A stretch of 60,174 bases of DNA. Origin: Bacteroidales bacterium UBA2939 (lineage in GTDB: Bacteria > Bacteroidota > Bacteroidia > Bacteroidales > P3). A program made the translations under genes and the position numbers. The notes under the pieces were generated by a model that saw only the letters and a program-made list of their open reading frames with translations, was not told the origin of the DNA and searched no databases. This document shows positions 52,719 through 60,174 of the stretch, one piece after another. Every line of letters starts with the position of its first letter. The stretch's first letter is position 1. The stretch is taken from positions 1 to 60,174 of the forward strand of contig DECD01000013.1 in NCBI GenBank assembly GCA_002349055.1, written 5' to 3'.

Positions 52719-53398
52719 TCATTATCAACGGAAGCCCGCGTGTTCAGAAGTTCAGCAATACGGACAAGATAATCCAGTCGTTCGGCAAAGGTCTCCAAGC
52801 ATCTGGTTCCTCATACGACCTTTATTCGCTGTCGAACCGCAAGGAATGGGATGCTGCACGCGAGGCATTCATCAGCCACAATCAAATCATATTCGCCCTT
52901 CCGCTTTTTGTGGAGTGCGTGCCCAGTATCATGCTTGAGTTCTTAGAGACACTGCCAACAGAGCGTCAGCAGCCAGCGCAGCTGTCGTTCATCCTGCATG
53001 GAGGCTTTGACGAAGGGCACCAACTGCGCCTTTGCGAGCGATTCTTGCAATCTCTGCCAGCACAATTGGGCTGCACCTACGGCGGTTGTCTGGTTCAAGG
53101 TGGCAGTTTCCTGATTCGTATGCGTGACGATGAGAAAATGAAGAAGGTGATGACCAAGAAACTGGATGCTTTCTCCAAGATGGGCAAGTCCTTCGCCGCT
53201 CATGGCAACTTCCTAACTCACGAAGCCCGCAAATTCACTGGCCCGGAGAAGAACCCCAAGATTGCCCATCTGCTGTTCCGCCTCTTCATCAAACGTCTTG
53301 TCCGCAAGAACTTCGAACATTTCGCCCAGCAATGGGGCTGCATCCGTCCGCTGGATGATAAACCGAATTTAATTAAAAAAAACGTTAAAGTCTGTTAA
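52709..53398 (+). CDS. NAD(P)H-dependent FMN reductase-like protein
   Basis: 229 residues. N-terminal VVIINGSPRVQKFSNTDKII is a flavodoxin-type FMN phosphate loop; FALPLFVECVPSIMLEFLE is the second flavin-contacting loop. The long helical C-terminus ends GCIRPLDDKPNLIKKN. It pairs with the preceding gene, which lacks a clear FMN loop, so the two may form a heteromer or a split function. The last gene before the MerR operator. Confidence 0.78.
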   Translation: MHVVIINGSPRVQKFSNTDKIIQSFGKGLQASGSSYDLYSLSNRKEWDAAREAFISHNQIIFALPLFVECVPSIMLEFLETLPTERQQPAQLSFILHGGFDEGHQLRLCERFLQSLPAQLGCTYGGCLVQGGSFLIRMRDDEKMKKVMTKKLDAFSKMGKSFAAHGNFLTHEARKFTGPEKNPKIAHLLFRLFIKRLVRKNFEHFAQQWGCIRPLDDKPNLIKKNVKVC

Positions 53399-53402
53399 AG
53401 TC

Positions 53403-53436
53403 CTTGACTCGTCCCTTAGGTCATGCATTAACTTTG
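53403..53436 (+). promoter_or_regulatory. MerR-type promoter/operator
   Basis: TTGAC (53404-53408), 20 to 21 bases on TAACTTTG (53429-53436), with the CCTTAGG palindromic core (53414-53420) centred in the spacer, as in BmrR/SoxR-type targets. It lies 34 bases before the merR start, so autoregulation is likely. Confidence 0.65.
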
Positions 53437-53469
53437 CAGCCGATATCAAACAAGCATTATTATCGTACG

Positions 53470-54297
53470 ATGATGATTTACAAACAAAAACTAACAATCG
53501 GAGAGTTTTCGAAGTTGATGCAGACGACCGTAAAAACCTTGCGCCACTACGAACAAAAGGGTTTATTGCTGCCCCACGAGGTGGACGAGTGGACGGGCTA
53601 CCGCTACTACAGCATCGACCAGATGCAACGGCTGCAAAGCATCCGCGACCTTCAGCGTCTCGGCTTCTCGCTCGAGGAAATCAAGGACCTGCTGGACGAC
53701 GACTCGTCCACGCCCAGCATCCAGCAGATGGACGAGAAAATCAGCGAAACGGAACGACAGCTGCGGATGTTGGTTGCCCGCCGCGAGCGGCTACTCAACT
53801 GGAGGGACTCCCGCAAACAAATCACAACAATGGAAAAGTTTAGCATTCAAAGCCTCCCGTCAATTATCGTCGCCTCGCACCGCGAGGTCATTCCCAACTA
53901 CGCCGCCATCGGTCCGATGTGCTACGAGAAAATTGGTCCCGAGATGCAGCGTCTCGGCTGCAAATGCCCGCCGCCAGGTTATTGCTTCACTATGGAACAC
54001 AATAAGGAATACACCCCGACAGACATCGACCTCGAATACTGCGAACAGGTGGAAGAAATGGGCACCGACAGCGCCATCATCCAGTTCAAGCGGCTGCCCG
54101 AAGTGCCCAAAGCACTCTGCGTGAAACACGTCGGCCCTTACGAACGCTTCTACGAGTCGTTCACCGAAGCTTTCCGCTACATCGAGGAGCACGGATACCG
54201 CGTCGCCGGCCTACACCGCACCGTCTACATCGACGGTGTCTGGAACCAGAAAGACCCTGAGCAGTGGCTGTCGGTGATACAGATACCGATAGAGTGA
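53470..54297 (+). CDS. MerR-family regulator with GyrI-like effector domain
   Basis: 275 residues from ATG 53470. N-terminal winged helix LTIGEFSKLMQTTVKTLRHYEQKGLL and RYYSIDQMQRLQSIRDLQRLGFSLEEIKDLL (residues 7-75), then a dimerisation coiled coil (85-115). The C-terminal GyrI-like effector-binding domain (125-275: YGFTMEHNKEY-like, ALCVKHVGPYERFYESF, VYIDGVWNQKDPEQW) is the same architecture as BmrR, which senses hydrophobic drugs. Followed by a terminator at 54311-54341. Confidence 0.9.
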   Translation: MMIYKQKLTIGEFSKLMQTTVKTLRHYEQKGLLLPHEVDEWTGYRYYSIDQMQRLQSIRDLQRLGFSLEEIKDLLDDDSSTPSIQQMDEKISETERQLRMLVARRERLLNWRDSRKQITTMEKFSIQSLPSIIVASHREVIPNYAAIGPMCYEKIGPEMQRLGCKCPPPGYCFTMEHNKEYTPTDIDLEYCEQVEEMGTDSAIIQFKRLPEVPKALCVKHVGPYERFYESFTEAFRYIEEHGYRVAGLHRTVYIDGVWNQKDPEQWLSVIQIPIE

Positions 54298-54310
54298 GCG
54301 GCAGAGATTC

Positions 54311-54341
54311 GAAAGCCAAGGCTGTTTTAGCCTTGGCTTTC
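54311..54341 (+). terminator. Terminator after the MerR gene
   Basis: GAAAGCCAAGGC, 7-nt loop, GCCTTGGCTTTC; followed by GTCC, so the U-tract is poor. The stem begins GAAAGCC like those at 28953 and 29850. Confidence 0.7.
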
Positions 54342-54384
54342 GTCCACTGCTGCAATAAATCTAGCGGCATTCCGTTAATACTGC

Positions 54385-55188
54385 ATGTCCGAACATTGGG
54401 AGATATACGCCGACTGGAACCCGTGGCACGGGTGCACCAAGATTAGTCCTGGCTGCAAGTACTGCTATGTCTACCGACAGGATGAAATGTATGGCAGCGA
54501 GATTGCAAGCAGCGTGTGTCGCAAGACAGGCAATTTCAATCTCCCCATTAAGAAGAAGCGCGACAAGTCGTGGAAGATTGAAAGCGGCAAGGTGGTCTTC
54601 ACCTGCTTCACTTCCGACTTCCTGCTGAAGGACGCCGACGCGTGGCGCCCCGAATGCTGGGAGATGATGCGACTGCGGAGCGACCTCTGGTTTTTCTTCT
54701 TCACCAAGCGCATAGACCGCTTCATGGAGTGTGTGCCCAACGACTGGGGCGATGGCTACCCCAACGTCCTGGTGGGCTGCACCGTGGAGAACCAAGAGAT
54801 GGCCGACTACCGCCTGCCCATCTTCCGCTCACTGCCCATCCGCCACAAGAGCATCATCGCTTCGCCGTTGCTGACAGCAATAGATCTCACCCCCTACCTC
54901 GACGAGACGATAGAGGAAGTGTCGGTGGGAGGAGAGTCGGGCGTCGACGCGCGGCCCTGCGACTACGACTGGGTGCTCTCACTGCGCGAACAGTGCATGG
55001 CGAAGGGTGTCCCTTTCCGCTTCCACCAGACGGGGGCCCACTTCGTCAAGGACGGCCGCACGTACCGTGTGCGCCGCTGCCACCAGCTCAGCCAGGCCCA
55101 CAAAGCCAACATCGACTACAAGATAGGCAAATATCTGGTGCCGGAAACCGTGAAATTTGAATGGAAAGACAGTGATTATCATGACTAA
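54385..55188 (+). CDS. DUF5131 (phage Gp37/Gp68-like) protein
   Basis: 267 residues. DWNPWHGCTKISPGCKYCYVYRQDEMYG near residue 11 is the DUF5131 signature, with three cysteines arranged like a radical-SAM cluster. VFTCFTSDFLLKDADAWR, FFFFTKRIDRFMECVP and GGESGVDARPCDYDWVLSLREQC follow. Family proteins occur in phages and in mobile regions; the reaction is unknown. The stop overlaps the next gene's start by 8 bases. Confidence 0.88.
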   Translation: MSEHWEIYADWNPWHGCTKISPGCKYCYVYRQDEMYGSEIASSVCRKTGNFNLPIKKKRDKSWKIESGKVVFTCFTSDFLLKDADAWRPECWEMMRLRSDLWFFFFTKRIDRFMECVPNDWGDGYPNVLVGCTVENQEMADYRLPIFRSLPIRHKSIIASPLLTAIDLTPYLDETIEEVSVGGESGVDARPCDYDWVLSLREQCMAKGVPFRFHQTGAHFVKDGRTYRVRRCHQLSQAHKANIDYKIGKYLVPETVKFEWKDSDYHD

Positions 55189-55741
55189 TATGGAAACAGA
55201 GAGAATACTTTTTCGCCCGTGGCGCGACGACGATGCCGAAACGCTGTACCGCTATGCCTCCGACCCCGAGGTGGGGCCGCGCGCCGGGTGGCCGCCACAC
55301 AAAAGCGTCGAGGAAAGCCTCGAGATTATCCGCACCATCTTCCACAGCGACCATATATGGGCCATTGTTTTAAAGAATGCAGGCGGGGACGCCTGCGTAC
55401 ACAGCGGTGAGCCTATCGGCTGCATGGGCTATATGGTCCACGGCGAGAGCAATATCAACATCGGCGAGAACGACGCCGAGGTGGGCTACTGGGTGGCGCG
55501 CCCCTACTGGAACCGCGGCATCTGCTCCGAGGCGCTGCGTCTGCTGATAGACTACTGCTTCAATGTCAAGGGCTTCCATACCCTCTGGGCCGACTTCTTC
55601 CCCGACAACCCCGCCAGCGGCAAAGTGATGGAGAAATGCGGCTTCCGCGACACCGGCGACATCAACTATTGCAGCCGCCTCCAGCTCGGCAGCAACCGCC
55701 CGGTGAAAATCATGCGCCTCGACAACCCCCGCCAGACTTAA
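55181..55741 (+). CDS. GNAT-family N-acetyltransferase
   Basis: 186 residues, RimJ-like: TERILFRPWRDDDAETLYRYASDPEVGP, then EVGYWVARPYWNRGICSEALRLLIDYCF (acetyl-CoA loop) and NPASGKVMEKCGFRDTG. The target (protein N-terminus or small molecule) is unknown. ATG 55181 chosen; ATG 55190 is also possible. Residues 66-73 (NAGGDACV) are encoded by the palindrome GCAGGCG/CGCCTGC at 55379-55396, so the loop looks inserted. Confidence 0.87.
   Translation: MTNMETERILFRPWRDDDAETLYRYASDPEVGPRAGWPPHKSVEESLEIIRTIFHSDHIWAIVLKNAGGDACVHSGEPIGCMGYMVHGESNINIGENDAEVGYWVARPYWNRGICSEALRLLIDYCFNVKGFHTLWADFFPDNPASGKVMEKCGFRDTGDINYCSRLQLGSNRPVKIMRLDNPRQT
55379..55396. repeat. Small palindrome in frame in the GNAT gene
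   Basis: GCAGGCG GGGA CGCCTGC, perfect 7-bp arms. Confidence 0.65.
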
Positions 55742-55760
55742 TTTCAAAACCGTAAGAAAG

Positions 55761-55856
55761 CCCTACCAACACCCTATCAACTCCCTATCAAGTCCTACCG
55801 TGGTAGGAGTTGGTAGGTGGATGGTAAGTAGATGGTAGGTAGTTAGTACCTACCTT
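55761..55856. repeat. CCCTACCAA/GGTAGGAG palindromic repeat between GNAT and CNNM genes
   Basis: CCCTACCAACACCCTATCAA units on the left, perfect TCCTACC GT GGTAGGA hairpin at 55793-55808, then GGTAGG units. The core is shared with 35930-35953 with only two substitutions. It may also end transcription of both convergent genes. Confidence 0.7.
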
Positions 55857-55878
55857 ATCGCTACTGATAGCCAGGTGA

Positions 55879-56934
55879 TTACTCGGGGAGTTTGATTTCT
55901 TTGAAGCGGCTTTGGCGTTTTTGCCAGCGCTCGCGGGCGTACTGCTGCATGTCGGCCACCTCGTCGCTCTCGTCGATAATCTCGAGGCCGAAAATGGTCT
56001 CGATGATGTCCTCGAGGGTGATGATGCCCTGGAAGGAGCCGAACTCGTCGATGATGCCGGCAATCTGTTCCTTATGTTTCAGCAGGTTGTCCCAGATGTC
56101 GGCCACAGACATCTCTTCGTTGTAGAGCGGGATGGCGCGCTTGATTTCGCCGAGGGTCTTCCTGAAATGGTCTTCTGCCAACTCCTCAAGGGCCTCGCTG
56201 CGAAGGACGTAGCCTGTGATAAAATCCTCCTCGTCGGCGTAGACGGGGATGCGCGAGAAGTGGGAGTATTCGTCGTCGCGGTAGAAGTCCTTGAGGGTCA
56301 TGCTCTCGGGAGCCGTGGCGGCGACAACACGCGGGGTCATCACATCGTATGCCTTGATGTCGTTGAGCTTGATGACGTTCTGGATAATCTTGTTCTCGTC
56401 CTCGTCGATAACGCCCTCGTCCTCACCCATATCGGCCATGGCGGCGACCTCCTCGCGGGAGACGGCGGTCTCCTCGTCGTCTTTCTTGGCGATGAGGCGG
56501 GTGAACCACTGCACGGTCACCACGATGGGGTAGAGGATGAAGATGAGCGTGCGGATGGTGTAGGCGGTGAATCCCATGAGGTGACGCCACTGGCTGGTGC
56601 CGATGGTCTTGGGAATTATCTCGCTGAAGACCAGTATCAAGACGGTGGTGACAGCCGACACCACGCCGAACCACTCGTTGCCGAACGCTTCGGTGGTTTG
56701 GTAACCGACGCCGGCAGCGCCGATGGTGTTGGCTATGGTGTTGAGGCTCAGGATGGCGGCGATGGCGCGGGCGTTGTCCTGCTTGTATTTCTTGAACAAG
56801 GGGGCAGGCTTGTAGCCCTCATCCTCGCGCATGGTGATAAAACTCAACGGAGTAGACATCAAAACCGATTCCAGTACCGAGCACAGGAACGATATCGACA
56901 TCGCACCTAACAGAAATATAATGAGTAACGTCAT
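55879..56934 (-). CDS. CNNM/CorC-type transporter-like membrane protein with CBS domains
   Basis: 351 residues. DUF21 membrane part (residues 1-145; LLIIFLLGAMSISFLCSVLESVLMS, NTIANTIGAAGVG, VFSEIIPKTIG) with four hydrophobic segments, then a CBS pair (about 190-320: VMTPRVVAATAPESMTLKDF, GIIDEFGSFQGIITLEDIIETIFG). The C-terminal CorC_HlyC domain seen in longer family members is absent. Related proteins export Mg or regulate divalent cations. The -7 element TATCTTTG (56958-56965, minus strand) gives a 23-nt leader. Confidence 0.9.
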   Translation of the reverse strand: MTLLIIFLLGAMSISFLCSVLESVLMSTPLSFITMREDEGYKPAPLFKKYKQDNARAIAAILSLNTIANTIGAAGVGYQTTEAFGNEWFGVVSAVTTVLILVFSEIIPKTIGTSQWRHLMGFTAYTIRTLIFILYPIVVTVQWFTRLIAKKDDEETAVSREEVAAMADMGEDEGVIDEDENKIIQNVIKLNDIKAYDVMTPRVVAATAPESMTLKDFYRDDEYSHFSRIPVYADEEDFITGYVLRSEALEELAEDHFRKTLGEIKRAIPLYNEEMSVADIWDNLLKHKEQIAGIIDEFGSFQGIITLEDIIETIFGLEIIDESDEVADMQQYARERWQKRQSRFKEIKLPE

Positions 56935-56957
56935 TTCTTCACTCTAAAAATCTTCTG

Positions 56958-56965
56958 CAAAGATA
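56958..56965 (-). promoter_or_regulatory. -7 element of the CNNM gene
   Basis: TATCTTTG on the minus strand; no clear TTTG upstream. An AATTGAAAA array lies at 56980-57003, where the -33 region would be. Confidence 0.55.
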
Positions 56966-57012
56966 CGAATAAATTGAAAATTGAGAGTTGAAAATTGAAA
57001 ATTATTGTATAA

Positions 57013-60000
57013 TTATCTTTTTTTCAGCCCTATTTCGTCAATCATGAGCCACGATTTTTGTCCAGCATAGGGATGCCACACGGGGAGGGAGGAAAGGCAG
57101 ATGAAGCGAAGACGTACAAAGTTGACGCTCTTGGCCTTGCGCGGCTGGAGCGTGTAGCGCAGGCGGCGGCTGTCGGCATAGAGGTCGGCCGGCGGGTTCT
57201 GCAAATCGAGGCTTTCCCACGGCGACCAGTTCTGCCCGTCGATACTCCACGCGGCTTGGATGTCGGTGGGTTTCACCACCCAGTCGGCAGGGCTGTGGCA
57301 CGCGCCCACCTCTATCGTGCCGAGGGAGGCGAACTGCTCGAGGGTGAGGGTCATCTCGACGGTGTCGGCTCCGTCGAAGCCCACCCATCCGTGCCTATAG
57401 TCGCCGGGAACGGCACGGCGGCCATCAGTGAGCACGCCGGGGAAGTCTTCGGCATATTGCTTGGCGGGTTCGGCAGAGGTTTGGATATTGGCGATGACGA
57501 GTTTCTTGTCGTCATTATCGGCCAAATCGTCCATCATCAAGAGGCTGTGGAAGATGGGGAAAGGGTCGTAAACGGAGCTGCCGTGCTGGCATTTGGTGAC
57601 GGGGTCGAACACGAAGGCATAGCCATAGCTGTAATCGCCGTTGATGATACGGCTTTCGTCGACACCGGGGCCACAGGTGGCAGTGCCGAGGGGTGCCACG
57701 CGGGAGTCGATGGAGACGGTGTAATAGGGGTCAGGTTCACCCACTTCGTTCCAGCGGCGGGCGGCGGTGAGAGTGCTGTCGCTCCAACGGCGGACACTAA
57801 AGTTGACATTCTTGAGCACGGTGAGGAAAGCATCGTCGGAACGGAAGTTGACATACGTGGCTTCGCGGTTGCCCTGCTCCTGAGGAACCACATACTGCGG
57901 TGCAGCGAGTTCCTCCATCGACTTGTACCAGGAAGAGACGCGCTTGGCGTAGCAGCGGTCGGGGTAGGTCTCGTAGATGTTGCCGTGGAAGGCGCAGGCG
58001 GTGAACGAGGTGTCGAGGCCGAACTGGAGGCCCAGCTTGGGGAGGGAGCGGAAGTTGCCACCCGGCACCACCTGGTAACTCAGCTGCATCTGTCCGAGGG
58101 TGTTGACCTCGAGGATTTGCTTCAGGCGGATGGCCGCGCCGTCGGGCGTAGTGAGGCGCATAATCATCTGCACTTCGGCGATGCCCTCGTCGCGACGCTC
58201 GCCGGTGGTGACGGAGAGCATCTCGGCCTTCAGCCGGTCGAGGCCCTGCCAGGCGCGGGCACCGAGGGGGTCGACGAGGTCGTTCTCGGTGGGCGGCCGC
58301 CAGAAGTTCCACCGCAGCGGACGGGCGAAGTATTCGCGGCCATTGACATTGTAGGAGGTGATGCTGCCGTCAGCAGCGCTGACGGTGAGGATGAACTGCT
58401 GGTTGGAGAGGGTGACGGCTTGTTTCGTCTTGGTGGTCTTGATATCGTATTTCAGCTTAGGACGTTCATAGTTTCGGCAAGCCATGCCGGTAATGGCATT
58501 GCAGCGTCCGCGGGTGTAGACGGCTTCGACCTCGGCGGCATGGGGATGCGGCGTGCGGTCGGCGGCAAGGATGCCGTTGGCACAGAAAGCATCGTCGTCC
58601 TTGATGCCGGGCAACTCGCCCAAATCTCCTCCAGCCGCCCACCAACTTTTATCTTTTAACTCTAAACTTTTAACTAGAAATGCCTGGTCGACCCAATCCC
58701 AGATGAAGCCGCCCTGGAGGATGGGGTATTTGTCGATGGTGTCCCAGTAGTCCTTGAGGCCGCCCATGCTGTTGCCCATAGCGTGGCAGTATTCGGCCAT
58801 GATGTAGGGGCGCTTGTTGCGCGGATTGCGGGCGTACATCGAGAGGAAGTCGACCGTGGGGTACATGATGGAGACGATGTCGGTGTTGCGGGCCAGCTCG
58901 GCGCGCTCGTAGACCACGGGGCGCGTGTTGTCCTTGCCCTTGAGGAAGCGGTAGGCCTCCTCCATGCAGTAGCCGTTGCCGCATTCGTTGCCGAGGCTCC
59001 AGGCGATGACGCAGGGGTGGTTGCGGTCGCGGCGGTACATGTTGTAGATGCGGTCGAGCATGGGGTTGAGCCACTCCTTCTTCTTGGCGAGGGAGTTCTC
59101 GCCGTAGCCCTGGGCGTGGCTCTCGACATTGGCCTCGTCCCAGACGTAGATGCCGGCCGAGTCGCAAAGGTCGTACCACAGTTCGTCGTTGGGGTAGTGG
59201 CTGGTGCGCACGGCGTTGATGCCCATCTCCTTCATGAGACGTATGTCTTCGCGCATCTCGTCGGGAGTGATGTAGTGGCCGCCGTACATGCTATGCTCGT
59301 GGCGGTTCACGCCGCGAATCTCCATGGGACGGCCGTTGAGGCGCAGCTGGCCGTCGCGGATATCGATGTGGCGGAAGCCTATCTTCTTGGTGATATGCTC
59401 AAGTTCATTGCCCGAAGCATCAAAGAGATATACGGTGAGGTCGTAGAGCCGTGGGGTGCTGTCGGTCCACGGCTCGATGTTTTCATAGCGTTTCTGCACC
59501 GAGGCGAACCAGTCGTTGTTGGAGAAACGGTAGGTATGGCAGATGTGGTCGCGGGAGAGACAGACGGACACGCTTCCGCCGTTGATTTCGTGGTTGAGGT
59601 CGACCATCACGTCGAGCAAACCCGTTGTCCAGTCGTTGGTGTCGAGGTCGGCGATGACCTTGATGTCGGTGATGTAAGTCCTGGGCACGCTGTAGAGCTC
59701 CACATCGCGCGTGATGCCACTCATGCGCCACATGTCCTGGCACTCGAGGTAGCTACCGTCGCACCACCGCAGCACCTTTACCTTGAGGTCGTTCTTACCC
59801 TCGCGGAGATACTTGGTGATATCCCACTCGGCAGGGGTTTTCGAGTCCTCGCTGTAGCCCACCTCGCGGCCGTTGACGTAGAGGTACATGGCCGACTTGA
59901 CGGCGCCAAACTTGATGATGGTGCGCCGCCCTTGCCAATGTTTGGGGATTTCAAAGGTGCGGGCATAGATGTAGGTGGGGTTATAATCGGTGGGGGCGTA

Positions 60001-60174
60001 GGGCGGATTGCTGGGGAACTCGTTCTTCATGTTGACATACACAGGAACTCCGAAACCTTGGAGTTCTACGTTACCCGGCACCTTGATGGTATCCCAGTGG
60101 GATGGATTGAGGGTGGCCTTGGAGGGGTTGTCGAAGTAGGCGAAGCGCCAAGTGCCGTTGAGGTTCATGCACCA
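57013..60174 (-). CDS. Glycoside hydrolase family 2 beta-galactosidase (5' end outside the window)
   Basis: The open frame continues to the window edge (W-C before the first Met), so 1053 codons are seen and the N-terminus is missing. Sugar-binding domain (YIYARTFEIPKHWQGRRTIIKFGAVKSAMYLYVNG), GH2 immunoglobulin-like domain, and TIM barrel with acid/base Glu in SLGNECGNG (near 58988) and nucleophile Glu in MAEYCHAMGNS (near 58797). A LacZ-like C-terminal beta-sandwich follows, then a discoidin-like module (VEMTLTLEQFASLGTIEVG..., WHPYAGQKSWLMIDEI). Probably periplasmic glycan degradation. The stretch VKSLELKDK after QAFL is encoded by an AACTCTAAACTTTT array (58646-58676). Confidence 0.92.
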   Translation of the reverse strand, partial: WCMNLNGTWRFAYFDNPSKATLNPSHWDTIKVPGNVELQGFGVPVYVNMKNEFPSNPPYAPTDYNPTYIYARTFEIPKHWQGRRTIIKFGAVKSAMYLYVNGREVGYSEDSKTPAEWDITKYLREGKNDLKVKVLRWCDGSYLECQDMWRMSGITRDVELYSVPRTYITDIKVIADLDTNDWTTGLLDVMVDLNHEINGGSVSVCLSRDHICHTYRFSNNDWFASVQKRYENIEPWTDSTPRLYDLTVYLFDASGNELEHITKKIGFRHIDIRDGQLRLNGRPMEIRGVNRHEHSMYGGHYITPDEMREDIRLMKEMGINAVRTSHYPNDELWYDLCDSAGIYVWDEANVESHAQGYGENSLAKKKEWLNPMLDRIYNMYRRDRNHPCVIAWSLGNECGNGYCMEEAYRFLKGKDNTRPVVYERAELARNTDIVSIMYPTVDFLSMYARNPRNKRPYIMAEYCHAMGNSMGGLKDYWDTIDKYPILQGGFIWDWVDQAFLVKSLELKDKSWWAAGGDLGELPGIKDDDAFCANGILAADRTPHPHAAEVEAVYTRGRCNAITGMACRNYERPKLKYDIKTTKTKQAVTLSNQQFILTVSAADGSITSYNVNGREYFARPLRWNFWRPPTENDLVDPLGARAWQGLDRLKAEMLSVTTGERRDEGIAEVQMIMRLTTPDGAAIRLKQILEVNTLGQMQLSYQVVPGGNFRSLPKLGLQFGLDTSFTACAFHGNIYETYPDRCYAKRVSSWYKSMEELAAPQYVVPQEQGNREATYVNFRSDDAFLTVLKNVNFSVRRWSDSTLTAARRWNEVGEPDPYYTVSIDSRVAPLGTATCGPGVDESRIINGDYSYGYAFVFDPVTKCQHGSSVYDPFPIFHSLLMMDDLADNDDKKLVIANIQTSAEPAKQYAEDFPGVLTDGRRAVPGDYRHGWVGFDGADTVEMTLTLEQFASLGTIEVGACHSPADWVVKPTDIQAAWSIDGQNWSPWESLDLQNPPADLYADSRRLRYTLQPRKAKSVNFVRLRFICLSSLPVWHPYAGQKSWLMIDEIGLKKR
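58646..58676. repeat. In-frame array in lacZ-like gene
   Basis: TTTTATCTTTTAACTCTAAA and CTTTTAACTAGAA units on the plus strand. The unit TTTAACTC/AAACTTT is close to that in NRPS C2 (15895-15932), and both encode SLELK. Confidence 0.65.

Overview
The window comes from a Bacteroidales bacterium, most likely an uncultured gut or rumen anaerobe. The evidence is the gene set: gldD and a PorE-type OmpA protein of the gliding/type IX secretion machinery, two DUF6266 genes, DUF4954, an HU-like DNA-binding protein, pyruvate:ferredoxin oxidoreductase, rubrerythrin, and a very large secreted protein of Fn3-like, CUB-like and cleaved-adhesin-like domains. The promoters agree: many genes are preceded by TAnnTTTG (-7), several with TTTG (-33) about 16-20 nt upstream. 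Most genes are GC-rich with AT-rich spacers. No organism name can be assigned from sequence alone.

Layout. 1-5672 (minus): 5' part of a giant surface/secreted protein. 5956-11078 (plus): thyA, mannose-1-phosphate guanylyltransferase, asnS, a DNA glycosylase and a cupin, interleaved with repeat arrays and two decayed four-helix-bundle genes. 11099-19456 (minus): STAS protein, two-module NRPS ending in a reductase, PaaI-type thioesterase and NUDIX hydrolase, with the cognate Sfp-type phosphopantetheinyl transferase divergent at 19580. 20174-29783: DUF6266, nifJ, an AT-rich island of unknown genes, and rubrerythrin. The island is bounded by extra copies of the nifJ 3' end. 30421-36715: rmuC, DUF4954, a tRNA-Glu/rpsT unit, a second DUF6266 and an ECF sigma factor. 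36751-48945 (plus): housekeeping genes trmH-like, an intact four-helix-bundle gene, thiL, pcm, gldD, mrdA, rodA, clpX, porE-like and miaA. 48951-55741: accessory genes including a class A beta-lactamase, VOC, YjdF, two flavodoxin-fold oxidoreductases, a MerR regulator with a MerR-type operator, DUF5131 and GNAT. 55879-60174 (minus): a CNNM/CBS membrane protein and a GH2 beta-galactosidase that runs off the window.

The most unusual signal is the density of short tandem arrays and palindromes lying in frame inside conserved enzymes (thyA, manC, the glycosylase, NRPS, PPTase, TrmH, DUF4954, GNAT, lacZ). One family stands out. Arrays of about 10 nt (GGAGTGAAAG or GGAGTGCAAG) in inverted orientation bracket an intact four-helix-bundle gene at 37.5 kb and a decayed copy at 8.4 kb. 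One-sided remains lie at 7.0 kb. A gene-less version sits in frame inside thyA. This resembles the organisation of 23S rRNA intervening sequences (S23/IVS protein gene between inverted repeats), but in or next to protein-coding genes. It is the best candidate here for an undescribed mobile or RNA-processing element.

Other points: three copies of the nifJ C-terminal coding tail flank a low-GC island, as expected if the 3' end of nifJ is an integration site; the NRPS should release a dipeptide aldehyde; and the PorE-like protein carries a C-terminal retropepsin-like fold whose DTG motif is lost.
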